From SHZI01 sp031409515 (lineage in GTDB: Bacteria; Pseudomonadota; Gammaproteobacteria; Steroidobacterales; GCA-2729495): a stretch of 64,000 bases of DNA. The notes under the pieces were generated by a model. It did no database searches. It worked only from the letters and a program-made list of their open reading frames with translations, and was not told the DNA's origin. Below are positions 7,555 through 17,600 of the stretch, in pieces (within the stretch, counting starts at the first letter, position 1; each line of letters opens with the position of its first letter). A program made the position numbers and the translations under genes. Location: contig JANNXJ010000056.1 in NCBI GenBank assembly GCA_031409515.1, positions 82,767 to 146,766 of the forward strand, in the 5' to 3' direction.

Positions 7555-9532
7555 AGCAATGGCCCCAGACCTGCCCGTTACACTCGTCGACGTTCTCGCC
7601 ACTCGCGGTGACTCTATGCGGCGCATCCACTATCTGGATGGACAGGATGACCGGCGCAGCGTCACGTTTGGCGGCCTGCGCTCTGCCGCGCTCGGCGTGC
7701 TGTTCCACCTCCAGGCATTTGGCGCCCAACCCGGCGACAGGGTGATCCTGCACACCTCCAGCACTGAGCAGTTCCTGGACGGCTTCTGGGCCTGTCTCCT
7801 TGGGGGACTGGTGCCGGTGCCGGTGGCCGTCGGTATCAGCGACGATCACCGGCTGAAGCTGCTGCAGGTTTTCTCCACGCTGGGCAAGCCGCTCGTCTAC
7901 ACGGAGGAAGGCCAGAGGAGCCGGCTCCAGGACTATGGCAGGGCCAGCGGCACTGCAGCCCAGGTTGATGCAGTGAACAAGCGGTCGCTGTTTGTCGAGC
8001 AGGTTACCGATATTTCCCGTCCGGGACGGGAACACCCGGTGACGCCGGATGACCTGGCGTTTATTCAGTTTTCCTCGGGCTCCACGAGCACGCCAAAGGG
8101 CGTGCTACTGACTCACCGGAACCTGCTGACCAATATTCGCGCAATGATTGAGGGCGCACGCTTCACTGATCAGGACATTTCCTTGAGCTGGATGCCGCTG
8201 ACTCACGACATGGGCCTTATCGGGCTGCACCTCTGCATGCTCACGGCGAACATCGAGCACACCATCATGGACACCCGGTTGTTCAGCCGTCGTCCACTAC
8301 TCTGGCTCGAGGAGGCCAGCCGGCTGCGCGCCACGGTCCTGTGCTCGCCGAATTTCGGTTACAAGCACTTTCTCAAAGTCTATGACTCCAAGGGTCTCAA
8401 CGGCCTCGATCTGTCCGCTGTACGCCTGCTGATCAATGGTGCGGAGCCGATTTCGATTCCACTTTGCGAACGGTTCATGCAGAGAATGCAGCGCTTCGGG
8501 CTGGCACCCACAGCAATGTATCCGGTCTACGGGCTGGCCGAAGCGAGCCTCGCCGTGACCCTGCCAAGGCCCGGGCATGCGTATCGTTCGGTGCTCGTGG
8601 AACGCGCGTCACTGGCAGTGGGCAGCACCGTCGCCCTGGCTGAATCGGGAACTGCCAGCGGACTTGAACTCATGACCCTGGGCAAGCCGATCCGCGACTG
8701 CGAGCTCCGGGTAGCCGGCGACGACGACCAGCCGCTCGCGGCAGGCACTGTCGGGCACCTCCAGATCCGGGGGGGCAACGTGACGAGCGGCTACGTGGGG
8801 CTGCCTGCGGACCAGCAGCCGCTAACCGCGGATGGCTGGCTGCGCACGGGGGATCTTGGCTTTCTGACCGTGCCCGAAGGTGACCTGGTGGTCACCGGCC
8901 GGCAGAAGGAGATCATCTTCGTCAACGGCCAGAACTACTACCCCAATGACCTGGAGGCCATTGCCGAAAAGTACGCGGGCGTAGAGCTGGGTAAGATGGC
9001 AGCGGCAGGCTCCCGCAAGGCCGGCGGCGACGACGAAGAGCTTCTGCTGTTCCTCCTCAGTCGCGGCTCAGCGGCGGACTTCCTGCCGGTAGCCAGCCAG
9101 CTGCGTCGCCAGATCACCGAGCACACCGGACTGAACGTGGCCCACGTGATTCCAGTCAGAACCCTGCCCAAGACCACCAGCGGCAAGCTGCAGCGGGGCA
9201 AACTTGCCCAGGCCTACGCCGATGGCGAGTACGATGCGGTGCTGGCGGAACTGGACGCACTGGCGGCGGCGAACGCCCGCAAGGGGGCCACTAGCGAACC
9301 GGGCGGCTCAGACCTGCAGACAACGATCCGCCACATCTGCGCCTCGGTCATCACCGACCGGGAGATTGGCCTGGATGATGACTTCTTCGAGCTTGGGGTA
9401 AGCTCACTGTCCCTCGCCCAGATACACGAGCGCATCGACGAGCAGTTTCCCGGTCAGCTCGATGTGGAAGACCTGTTCACCAAGTCCACAATCCGGGCCG
9501 TGGCTGCGCACCTGGCGGAAGGCAGGCAATGA
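7544..9532 (+). CDS. fatty-acyl-AMP ligase fused to acyl carrier protein domain
   Basis: Adenylates a fatty acid and loads it on its own carrier domain, 662 residues. The adenylation domain has the P-loop FSSGSTSTPKGV (176-187), PLTHDMGLIG, the YGLAEAS motif and a C-terminal subdomain containing RQKEIIFVNGQNYYP; the close match to FAALs such as DIP2/FadD32-like enzymes, not CoA ligases, is the HDMGLIG and NYYPND wording. The last ~80 residues are a carrier domain with GVSSLS, where Ser621 would carry phosphopantetheine (Ser replaces the usual Asp of DSL). It overlaps the P450 stop by 11 bases and the ParA gene by 4. A second ATG at 7559 is possible. Confidence 0.92.
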   Translation: MPPEAMAPDLPVTLVDVLATRGDSMRRIHYLDGQDDRRSVTFGGLRSAALGVLFHLQAFGAQPGDRVILHTSSTEQFLDGFWACLLGGLVPVPVAVGISDDHRLKLLQVFSTLGKPLVYTEEGQRSRLQDYGRASGTAAQVDAVNKRSLFVEQVTDISRPGREHPVTPDDLAFIQFSSGSTSTPKGVLLTHRNLLTNIRAMIEGARFTDQDISLSWMPLTHDMGLIGLHLCMLTANIEHTIMDTRLFSRRPLLWLEEASRLRATVLCSPNFGYKHFLKVYDSKGLNGLDLSAVRLLINGAEPISIPLCERFMQRMQRFGLAPTAMYPVYGLAEASLAVTLPRPGHAYRSVLVERASLAVGSTVALAESGTASGLELMTLGKPIRDCELRVAGDDDQPLAAGTVGHLQIRGGNVTSGYVGLPADQQPLTADGWLRTGDLGFLTVPEGDLVVTGRQKEIIFVNGQNYYPNDLEAIAEKYAGVELGKMAAAGSRKAGGDDEELLLFLLSRGSAADFLPVASQLRRQITEHTGLNVAHVIPVRTLPKTTSGKLQRGKLAQAYADGEYDAVLAELDALAAANARKGATSEPGGSDLQTTIRHICASVITDREIGLDDDFFELGVSSLSLAQIHERIDEQFPGQLDVEDLFTKSTIRAVAAHLAEGRQ

Positions 9533-10326
9533 CGCTCAACATTCCCGGTCACCGGGAACTCCGCAAGATCCTCGTCCTGAATCCCAAGGGCGGCTCGGGC
9601 AAGACGACGCTCGCCATGAATCTGGCCGGGTACTTCGCCTCGCTGGGACGGCCCGTCGCCCTGATGGACTTCGACCCCCAGGGGTCGAGCATCCGCTGGC
9701 TCAGAAAGCGACCGCCGACGGCGCCCGGCATCTACGGGGTTGCAGCGTTCGAGAAGAAAATGAACATGACGCGCAGCTTTCAGCTGCGTATCCCGCCGGA
9801 GATCCGCTATCTGGTCGTGGACACCCCGGCGGCAATGACCACCGCCCAGCTGACTGAATTCACACCCGGCGCCCACGCCATCCTGGTCCCGGTGCTCCCG
9901 TCAGCCATCGATATCCATGCGGCGTCCCGGTTGATTGCCGACCTTCTGCTGGTGGCGAAGGTCAGCCGGCGCATGGGCAGGCTTGGCGTGGTGGCCAATC
10001 GCGTGCGGGAGAACACTCTCGGCTTTCGCAAGCTGATGTCGTTCCTCGACCGGCTCCAGATCCCCATCGTCGGGGCCTTGCGTGACAGCCAAAACTACGT
10101 GCACGCCGCGGACGAAGGGTCGAGCATTCACGAGATGCACAGCTCCCGGACCCGGAAGGATCTGGCGAGCTGGCTGCCACTCACCAGCTGGCTGGAGATG
10201 CGCCTCAACACCCCACTCACGGATCGGGACATCCTGCGGCTCGGCGATGCCCCGCTCCCCTCTGAGACATCTGCTGAAATCATTGACCTCCGCACCCGCC
10301 GCGATGCAGAAGGTACCGGACCTTAG
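9529..10326 (+). CDS. orphan ParA/MinD-family ATPase
   Basis: 265-residue deviant-Walker P-loop ATPase. The Walker A loop NPKGGSGKTT (residues 18-27) includes the signature Lys20 of ParA dimers; Walker A' is MDFDPQGSS (46-54) and Walker B LVVDTPAAM (95-103). There is no ParB, MipZ partner or replication gene nearby; instead it overlaps the FAAL-ACP stop by four bases (ATGA). ParA proteins encoded next to protein cargos often position those cargos on the nucleoid, so a role in locating the lipid-activating enzyme is conceivable but inferred. The stop codon lies within a half copy of the AT-rich hairpin repeat. Confidence 0.88.
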   Translation: MTLNIPGHRELRKILVLNPKGGSGKTTLAMNLAGYFASLGRPVALMDFDPQGSSIRWLRKRPPTAPGIYGVAAFEKKMNMTRSFQLRIPPEIRYLVVDTPAAMTTAQLTEFTPGAHAILVPVLPSAIDIHAASRLIADLLLVAKVSRRMGRLGVVANRVRENTLGFRKLMSFLDRLQIPIVGALRDSQNYVHAADEGSSIHEMHSSRTRKDLASWLPLTSWLEMRLNTPLTDRDILRLGDAPLPSETSAEIIDLRTRRDAEGTGP

Positions 10327-10349
10327 TTTTGTTAGTTGTTTAGTTGTTG
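10310..10349. repeat. half copy of AT-rich hairpin repeat (GGTACC family)
   Basis: Forty bases starting AAGGTACCGGACCTTAG and ending TAGTTGTTG, identical to the left arm of the perfect palindrome at 35531-35614. Only one arm is present. It supplies the stop codons of both flanking convergent genes: TAG for the ParA gene and, on the other strand, TAA of the DUF411 gene. Confidence 0.9.
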
Positions 10350-10804
10350 CCGCCGTGGGTTGCGTAGACGGCGCTCTTGCCATCCTTGCCCAGACTGAGC
10401 ACGTCATAGGCAGGCGAGCCCGGCACGTCCATACCCGGCGAGCCAGCCGGCATGCCCGGCGCTGTCAGCCCGAGGATTCCGGGCTTCTCCTTCAGTAGCC
10501 GCCGCACGTCACTGGCGGGCACATGGCCTTCGATGACGTAACCGCCCACCGTACCGGTGTGGCAGGACGCCAGATTCAGGGGCACGCCGTTCGCTTTCTT
10601 GATCGGCTCCACATTGTCGAGATCCGTCACCTCGACGCGAAACCCCGCCGCCTCCATATGGCTGACCCACTTGCCGCAACAGCCGCAGGTGGGAGTCTTC
10701 CAGACCTTCAGGAGGGGCAACGACCGGGACTCGCCGGCGCGGACACCCCCTGCCACGAGCAGAAACACCATCATCAGACCTGCTGCACTGTGCCGCTTCA
10801 ACAT
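10340..10804 (-). CDS. DUF411 metal-binding protein, exported
   Basis: 154-residue protein with an N-terminal signal peptide (KRHSAAGLMMVFLLVAGGVRAG) and a DUF411 domain. The CGCCGKW motif near residue 40 and MPAGSPGM near the C-terminus are typical; family members are periplasmic copper-associated proteins, but their biochemical role is not firmly known. The chosen ATG at 10804 places the signal peptide first; the frame extends to 10993 without plausible protein sequence. It lies 35 bp downstream of dedA on the same strand. Confidence 0.88.
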   Translation of the reverse strand: MLKRHSAAGLMMVFLLVAGGVRAGESRSLPLLKVWKTPTCGCCGKWVSHMEAAGFRVEVTDLDNVEPIKKANGVPLNLASCHTGTVGGYVIEGHVPASDVRRLLKEKPGILGLTAPGMPAGSPGMDVPGSPAYDVLSLGKDGKSAVYATHGGNN

Positions 10805-10839
10805 CCCCAGCCCTCCAGAAACCGAGTCAGACCCACGGC

Positions 10840-11484
10840 CTACGGCGCCGTCCGGGTCCGCTCCCGAAAAAACTCTATGACCGCCGGCAAAATGGAAATG
10901 ATGATGATGCCGATCACTACCGCCGAGAAGTTTTCCTTGACGAGCCGCACGTTGGCGAAGAAGTACCCGGCGGGAACCAGCAGCAGCACCCACAACATGC
11001 TGCCTGCCACGTTGTAGAACTGATAGCGGAGGTGCGCCATCTGGCCCACGCCCGCAGCAAAGGGCGCCACTGTCCGGACAATCGGCACGAAGCGGGCAAT
11101 GACGATTGTCTTGCCGCCGTAACGGGCGAAATAGGCCTGGGTCTTGTCGAGGTACTTCTGATTGATCAGCCCCGGAAACCGGCGCTGCAACTCTGTGCCG
11201 GCCAGACGGCCAACCCAGTAGTTGACCGCATTGCCGAGGATGGCAGCAGTAATAAGCAAAACGCAGAGCGCCACGACATCGAGCCGCCCCGAGGCGGCAA
11301 CTGCCCCGGCAGCGAACAGCAGCGAGTCTCCCGGCAACAACGGCATGACCACGAGTCCCGTCTCGCAGAAGATGATGAGAAAGAGGATCCCGTAGATCCA
11401 GAGGCCGTAGTTGGCTACGAGCTCATCCAGATGGACATCCAGGTTCAGGATGAAATCGACGAGGTACAGAAACAGGTCAACCAT
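10840..11484 (-). CDS. DedA-family membrane protein
   Basis: 214-residue inner-membrane protein of the DedA (SNARE-associated/VTT) family, thought to act as lipid flippases or proton-coupled transporters important for envelope homeostasis. Features include a hydrophobic N-terminal helix, the LVVMPLLPGDSLLFAAGA re-entrant segment, the FARYGGKTIVIARFVPIVRTVAPFAAG signature (in two parts: FARYGG and RFVPIVRT) and hydrophobic C-terminal helices. Ten bases separate it from the acyltransferase gene upstream, consistent with one transcript. Confidence 0.92.
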   Translation of the reverse strand: MVDLFLYLVDFILNLDVHLDELVANYGLWIYGILFLIIFCETGLVVMPLLPGDSLLFAAGAVAASGRLDVVALCVLLITAAILGNAVNYWVGRLAGTELQRRFPGLINQKYLDKTQAYFARYGGKTIVIARFVPIVRTVAPFAAGVGQMAHLRYQFYNVAGSMLWVLLLVPAGYFFANVRLVKENFSAVVIGIIIISILPAVIEFFRERTRTAP

Positions 11485-11494
11485 GACGTCCAGT

Positions 11495-12466
11495 TTAACC
11501 GCCGAACGCGGTGGCTGCTGCGCGCAGGGTCTCGCAATTTATCGCTGCGACGTGGCGCGCCTCGACACCACTGGCCTTGAGGGTTTTCCGGATGATGCCC
11601 TCCAGATTGGGCCGCTTGGCAGCGGGTCCGTCCTCCGCCCCCAGGCCCCCGCCAAACTCAATGAAGGTCGTCACCTGCTGCGCGATAGCCGTATTCAGGC
11701 AGCCGACCCAGTTCACGGGATTGAACAACTGGAAGAACAGTCGCGTCCGGATCGAATCAGGTTCGTGCAGTACGCCGGTGTAGTTGGAGAGTACCCCGAC
11801 GGTGGGTGCGGAGAACGTCACCCGCTCCAGATCTTCCCGGAACAGCCGGGCCGCCGTCACCATGAAATAGGTATGAAAGGCCCCTTCAGTAGCCAGGCGA
11901 ATGGCGCGCTTCCGGGGCAGGCGCTCGGCGAGATCCAGGGCCAGTGCGTCCAGGTCGCTGTCACGCCCGCCGACCACAGTCTGGTCTGGCAGGTTACAAC
12001 TCGCGATCTGGCAGTAGTGGCGATCCGCCAGAGGCCGCGCGGTGTCAACGTCCAGGGTGAGCGCCAGCATGCCGCCTTCGCCGTGCTCGCCCATCAGTTC
12101 GCCCCGGCGCCGCACCAGGCGGAGCGCATCATCGAAACCCAGTGCGCCGGCCGCCACCAGCGCGCTGTACTCGCCAAGGCTATGGCCTGCGGCCAGCGCC
12201 GGCTGTAGCCGGCCACCGGTCAGTTCCTCAAACACCCGCAGGCAGGCGATCTCGTGGGTCAGGAGTGCCGGTTGCGTATTGCGGGTGAGGCCAATCTCGC
12301 CAGCCGGATCAGCAAAGGACAACTCCCGGAGATCGAAGCCAAGCACTTCGTTGGCCCGGTCGTAAACCTGGCGGGCGGCAGCAAACTCCTGGTAGAGATC
12401 GCTCCCCATACCCCGGTACTGGGAACCCTGGCCGGGAAACACAAACATGACGCGCTGGTCGCTCAC
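11495..12466 (-). CDS. ACP S-malonyltransferase-like acyltransferase
   Basis: FabD-fold acyltransferase of 323 residues that transfers malonyl (or another acyl) from CoA to a carrier protein. FPGQGSQYRGMG is at the N-terminus, the nucleophile elbow GHSLGEYSAL follows, and GAFHTYFM carries the catalytic His. I chose the GTG at 12466 because GGGAGAG lies just upstream; the frame runs on to 12745 across the avtA end without homology. No ketosynthase or other fab genes adjoin, so this is an extra, stand-alone copy; the FAAL-ACP at 7.5 kb is a possible partner. Confidence 0.85.
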   Translation of the reverse strand: MSDQRVMFVFPGQGSQYRGMGSDLYQEFAAARQVYDRANEVLGFDLRELSFADPAGEIGLTRNTQPALLTHEIACLRVFEELTGGRLQPALAAGHSLGEYSALVAAGALGFDDALRLVRRRGELMGEHGEGGMLALTLDVDTARPLADRHYCQIASCNLPDQTVVGGRDSDLDALALDLAERLPRKRAIRLATEGAFHTYFMVTAARLFREDLERVTFSAPTVGVLSNYTGVLHEPDSIRTRLFFQLFNPVNWVGCLNTAIAQQVTTFIEFGGGLGAEDGPAAKRPNLEGIIRKTLKASGVEARHVAAINCETLRAAATAFGG

Positions 12467-12575
12467 CGACTCTCCCTGAGGCTGATGCTGTGCCTCGTCC
12501 CTGGCTGGCCGCAGAGGATACGGGCGACGCCCTGCGGCGACAACCGGGGCGCCGCCATCGCCGGTGCCAGCAGGC

Positions 12576-13850
12576 TCAGTGCTGCCAGCGGCGGGCCTCA
12601 TCGCCGAGAATGCCGATGCCCCGCCGGACGGTTTCCTCGTCACGAGCGTAGGTAATTCGCAGGCACTGATCCCGGTGCGGCCAGTGCGCCTCTGGTGGCT
12701 CGCTGAGTCCCGGAAAGAAGTGGTGGCCGGATAGGACCAGAACACCGCGGGCCTTCAGGCGGGCATACAGCTCAGCGCTGGTGATCGAGAGCCGCGGCAG
12801 CCACACCCAGAGAAACAGCGCGCCCTCCGGCGCGTGCACGTGCCAGTCGCAGCCGTCCAGGGCTTCCCGGAGCCAGGCCAAAGCCTGCTGGGCCCGGCGC
12901 TGATAGAAGGGCCGGATCACCTCCCGGGACAGACGCACGATCTCGCCGCTGGCCACGAGGTCCCGGACGAGAACGGGCCCGACGCTCCCCACGGCGAGAC
13001 TGGTGACAGCGGTCATGGCGCCGAGCGCAGCAATGATTTCGGGGCGGGCAATGACCATCCCGGTGCGCAGGCCGGGAAGTCCGAGTTTCGACAGGCTCAT
13101 GCAGACAATGACATTCTCGTCCCAGACCGGCGTGGCCTCGGTGAACACGATCTGGGGAAACGGCAACCCGTAGGCACTGTCGAGAATCAGCGGCACATCG
13201 AGATCCCGTGCGAGGGCGCGGAGACGGTCGACCTCCCCATCGGTCAACACGTTGCCCGTCGGATTGGTGGGCCTCGAGGCGCAGATGGCCGCCACGGTTC
13301 CTGGCAGGTCATGGGCAGCCTCGAGGGCGGCGAAATCGACGTGGTACTTGAACAGACGCTCCGGCAGATGCTCGATGACGGGACGCTGGGCGACGAACAG
13401 ATCCTGCGTGACGCCCAGGTCACCATAGCCAATGTACTCGGGCGTCAGTGGCAAGAGGATGCGCCGCTCACCGCCAGCAACCGACGGTCCGGCCAGCAGA
13501 TTGAAGAGCAGGAAGAAGCCCTGCTGGCTGCCGGCTGTCAGGGCAATGTTCTCGGGGCCGATGTCCCAGCCGCACTCCCGTCGCAGGAGCGCTGCCAGCG
13601 CGGCGCGGAAGGTCTGTTCGCCCGCCGGGTCCGGGTAGTCCGCCACCAGGCGCCGGAAGTCCCGGTCGTCATCGAGCACCGCGTGGAACCGTTCCCGGAA
13701 CACGGCGAGCATCTCCGGGATGTGGGCCGGATTGCCCCCACCGAGCATCAGGGGCGGGATGTCCGCGGCCATGGCGGCGCCGAGATCGGTCATCAGCTCG
13801 ACCGCCCCTGCGGGGCGGGTAAAGCGCTGGCCAAAGCGGGAGAATTTCAT
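12576..13850 (-). CDS. avtA: valine-pyruvate aminotransferase-like PLP enzyme
   Basis: Fold-type I aminotransferase, 424 residues, resembling E. coli AvtA (alanine-valine transaminase) along its length: LMLGGGNPAHIPEM near the N-terminus, PLTPEYIGYGD, SRPTNPTGNVLTD, the PLP-lysine segment MSLSKLGLPGLRTG and FLWVWLP plus GHHFFPG near the end. It would interconvert pyruvate/alanine and 2-oxoisovalerate/valine. It faces a TetR gene across an intergenic operator, so it may be the regulated target. Confidence 0.88.
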   Translation of the reverse strand: MKFSRFGQRFTRPAGAVELMTDLGAAMAADIPPLMLGGGNPAHIPEMLAVFRERFHAVLDDDRDFRRLVADYPDPAGEQTFRAALAALLRRECGWDIGPENIALTAGSQQGFFLLFNLLAGPSVAGGERRILLPLTPEYIGYGDLGVTQDLFVAQRPVIEHLPERLFKYHVDFAALEAAHDLPGTVAAICASRPTNPTGNVLTDGEVDRLRALARDLDVPLILDSAYGLPFPQIVFTEATPVWDENVIVCMSLSKLGLPGLRTGMVIARPEIIAALGAMTAVTSLAVGSVGPVLVRDLVASGEIVRLSREVIRPFYQRRAQQALAWLREALDGCDWHVHAPEGALFLWVWLPRLSITSAELYARLKARGVLVLSGHHFFPGLSEPPEAHWPHRDQCLRITYARDEETVRRGIGILGDEARRWQH

Positions 13851-13877
13851 GGGCTTCAGCTAGTTGAGCGGCACGAT

Positions 13878-13907
13878 ACAGCACTGTTCGATGTGATACA
13901 GTGCTGT
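13878..13907. promoter_or_regulatory. inverted-repeat operator between avtA and tetR-type gene
   Basis: ACAGCACTGT (13878-13887) is followed 10 bases later by its exact reverse complement ACAGTGCTGT (13898-13907). Each is flanked by GAT on the left, so it also reads as a near direct repeat with a 20-bp period. It sits between divergent genes and 23 bp upstream of the regulator ATG, a standard position for TetR-family autoregulation. Confidence 0.65.
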
Positions 13908-13929
13908 TTCATCGATCAGGTGCCGCGCC

Positions 13930-14547
13930 ATGCCCGCTCCCGCCAATACTGTCCGGCTGCCAGCCACGGATTCGGCCAGCCAGAAGATCCGCTCCCGGCA
14001 GGATGGTACCCGCTCCCGCATCCTGACCGAGAGCGCGGCCCTGTTCGTGGGCCGGGGCTACGAAAACGTCAGCGTGGAACAGATCCTCGCGGCGGCCGAC
14101 ATTGCCAGAAGCAGCTTCTACCGCTTCTTTGCCAACCGTGAAGAGGTGCTGGCTGCCGTCATCAGGCCCGTGTTTGTCGACGGCCTCACGCACCTCGAAG
14201 CAGTCACGGCCCGGGATGCCCGGGGGATTCTGGACGGCATCTTTGCCACCTATCTGGCCCTGTGGGCCGCGAGCCCCGACGCGCTTCGCCTGTCCACGCG
14301 CACCGGGGGCGTCTACTTTGACCTGTTCCGGGACCTGCATACCCCGTTCCGTGAGCGGATTACTGCGCTTCTGCATCTGGCAGAGCCCGGTGGCCAGCTA
14401 CTCAACAACAACGCCGAGTACTCGGCACGACTGCTGGCCCGGATCGCCGTGCCCGTTATGGAGGTGTACCAGCGGGATGCCCGTTTCGCCGCCCTGTTTA
14501 CGTCGACGATGCGCGGCTTGTTGCTCGTGCCGGAACCTCCGGTGTAG
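13930..14547 (+). CDS. TetR-family transcriptional regulator
   Basis: 205-residue regulator. The N-terminal helix-turn-helix domain covers roughly residues 25-75 (RSRILTESAALFVGRGYENVSV, then AAADIARSSFYRFFANREEVL). The C-terminal ligand domain is not assignable. It is divergent from avtA with an inverted repeat between them, and upstream of a TonB receptor gene 93 bp downstream, so either could be its target. Confidence 0.9.
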   Translation: MPAPANTVRLPATDSASQKIRSRQDGTRSRILTESAALFVGRGYENVSVEQILAAADIARSSFYRFFANREEVLAAVIRPVFVDGLTHLEAVTARDARGILDGIFATYLALWAASPDALRLSTRTGGVYFDLFRDLHTPFRERITALLHLAEPGGQLLNNNAEYSARLLARIAVPVMEVYQRDARFAALFTSTMRGLLLVPEPPV

Positions 14548-14639
14548 CCTCTGCTGAGTAACTCTGCTTAAGCCTGTTCGCTTCTTTGCTTTCAATAATC
14601 AGGGTCCGCCACAAGGACCCGCAGACAAGGTGTAAAGCT

Positions 14640-17600
14640 ATGGCGTCCTTCCGCATCCGCCTGTCCCTGGCCGTGACGGCAGCAGTGACCTTAAGCCCAC
14701 TGCCCCTGCTTTTGCCCGCTACCGGCTGGGCGCAGATCGAGGAAATCATAGTGAGCGCCCGGAAGCGGGAGGAAAGCCTGCAGGAGGTGCCCATTGCGGT
14801 GGACGTGCTCACTTCGGAGCAGCTGGAGCGCAAGTCCATCAACAGCCTTGCCGACATCACCAAGAGCCTCTCCTCCGTGGAGTTCGACGAGGGCGCCTCC
14901 CGGAGCGACACGCGGATCACGATCCGGGGTCTCTCGCCCACCCGGGGCCGGCAGAACGTGGCGGTGCTGGTCGATGGCATCGACGTCTCCACGGAAGCCA
15001 TCAGCAACTCGGGCGGCGGCTCGCTGCTGAACACCCGGATTGTCGACATCGAGCGGATCGAAGTCGTGAAAGGTCCCCAGCTGGCGCTTTACGGCCGGAG
15101 CGCCTTTGCCGGCGCCATCCAGTACGTCACCAAGGACCCGTCGGAAGTTTTCGAGGCCACGCTGAACGCAGACGCCAATCTGGAAGACCAGTACGACGCC
15201 TCCCTGAGCATGAGTGGCCCCGTGCTGGGCGACAAGCTGGGCCTGCGCTTCAACGCTGCCTGGTGGGACGAGCAGGGCTATTACGATAACTCCCTGACGG
15301 GCAACAACCTGGGCGACGATACGGGCTACGCCTTCGGCCTGACGGCCAAGTCCCAGGTCACCGACACCTTCACGCTCAAGTTCCGTGCCGAGTACGAGGA
15401 TCAGCAGGTGGGACCGGCCCCCACCGCGTTCCTGAAATTCAACGCCGAGACGGCGCTGCCGGAAACCACGACCAACCCGTTCACGGATCCGGTCTCCGGA
15501 ACCCAGTACCCGCCCCTCTTCCGGTGCTTCGAGAAGATCGCCAGCAAGACCTGGAACCAGGGTCTGGTGGACCGGAACAACCGGCTCTATGACCCCAGCT
15601 ACACACCGACAGGGCCCAATCCGGCCCTGCCGAATGCGCTCTACAGCAGCCCCTACTGCGAAACCGGGGTGGCGAGCTTCCTCGGCGCACCCCGGAACTT
15701 CAAGAAAAGTGACATCGCGGTCGCCACAAACCCGTTTACCGATGACGATTACGAGGGCATCGACCGGCAGCTGCTGCGCTTCTCCCTGGTCTCGGAATGG
15801 GACGTGGGCTCGGGCACGCTCAGCTCCCACACGGGCTACATCCACGAGCAGGCCAAGGAAAGCGCAGACAACGGCAAGTTTGGCTTTGCGCCGGCGCCGG
15901 GCTCGATATCGTCGTTGACCGGTGCTGCCTACACCGACGGTGGCGTCAACGCCTTCATCCTGGACACGGACAAGCTGACCACCCAGTTCAGCCAGGAAAT
16001 CATGTTCCGCACCAACTACGACGGTCCGCTCCAGGCCACCCTGGGTGCGCTCTACTGGCAGGAGGACGTGGGCAACGCCAGCAATTCGCTCACCGTCCAG
16101 GGCTCCGGCAGCCACTGCGCCTGGTCCAGCCTGAGCGGTATCACCTTTGATCAGCTCGGCTTTGTCGAACCCGGCACCGGCTGTTACGGCTACACGGAAC
16201 GGGCCGTGGCGCCCCTGATCCGGGGCGGCTTCAATTTTGGCGACGGGACGCCCTACGACGGCATCGGGCAGTACAAGGAATCAACCCCCGCGGACCGGAA
16301 CACCGAGCACCGCTCCTTTTTCGGCATGGTGGAGTACGAAGTAACGCCCAGCGTGAAGGCGATTTTTGAAGGTCGCTATAGCGCGGAGACCGTGGACGTC
16401 GTCGGTCCGGTGTTCCTGAAGCCCACGGCCTCCGGCGGCCCCGGCAGCTGGAATCCCTGCGGCATCTTCTTCCGGCCCTGCACTGACAGCTGGATGTTCG
16501 GCGCGCCCAACTCGTTCTCCACGGCAGCCCACCCCTTCGGCGGCCCGCTCTACAGCCAGGCCGCCTTCGAGAACTGGTACGACTCCTATAACCCCAATGC
16601 CCCCATCAGCGCGACCGACCCGCGTCCCCTGCGGGACATCATTCCGTCAGAGTGCCGCAACGACCAGGCCGTAATTGACCGGCTGGCCAACGTGGACGCC
16701 GGCAATCCGGATCCGTTCGACCTCTTCAATCCGTCCTGCGACGGCACTCTTTCCCGGGATGACAACTGGTTCTCGCCCAAGCTCACCGTGTCCTGGCAGG
16801 TCAACGACGATCTGAATACCTACGCGTCCTGGGCCATTGCCGAAAAGCCAGGTGGCTTTTCCACCCTGAGCATCGGTTCCAGCGGCCTGAACCGGGAGTT
16901 GCTCGAGTTCAAGCCCGAGAAGCTGACCGTCTGGGAAGTTGGCGCGAAAAGCCAGTGGCTGGATCAGACCCTGGTGGTCAACACTGCGGCGTTCTTTCAG
17001 GACTTCACGGATAAGCAGACCCTCGTCTCGGTTCTGAACGCTGCCGGCGACCGGCTGGTCAACAAGCTGGACAACCTGGATGGCGCGCAGGTTTACGGCC
17101 TCGAAATGGATGTGTCCTGGGCGCCCATGACGCCCTTCCTCGGGGGTAACTGGAAGCTGACTGGCGGTTACACCTACCTGGATGCGGAGTATGTCGACGC
17201 GCCGGTGGAGAACACCTCTTTCACATTCATCGCGGGCGTGGGCAACTGCATACCGAAGGTCGTAACGGGTCAGAGTGGCAACGCCTCTGTGGTCTGCGTG
17301 GTAAGCCTGGATGGCAAGCGCCTCGAAGACGCGCCGGCAGGCAAGTTTGTGGGCACCATCGGCTACGAACTGCCCCTGGCGGACGACCTGACCTTCTTCG
17401 CCCAGACGGACCTGCTCTGGATCGGCAAGCGCTACATCGAGGCCACCAACGAGAACTGGGTGGAACCCGACACCAACGTTGACTTCATCGCGGGGCTGCG
17501 TACCGAGCGCTGGGAGCTGATCGGTTACGTCTCCAACGTCTTCGACGACGACACCATTGCGTCGGCGGCGGGTGGCCCGAGCCTGTCCTGCTGCTTCACA

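Noticed and set aside
7544..9532. Long-chain acyl-CoA ligase
   Set aside because: The HDMGLIG and NYYPND wording and the fused carrier domain fit a fatty-acyl-AMP ligase better.
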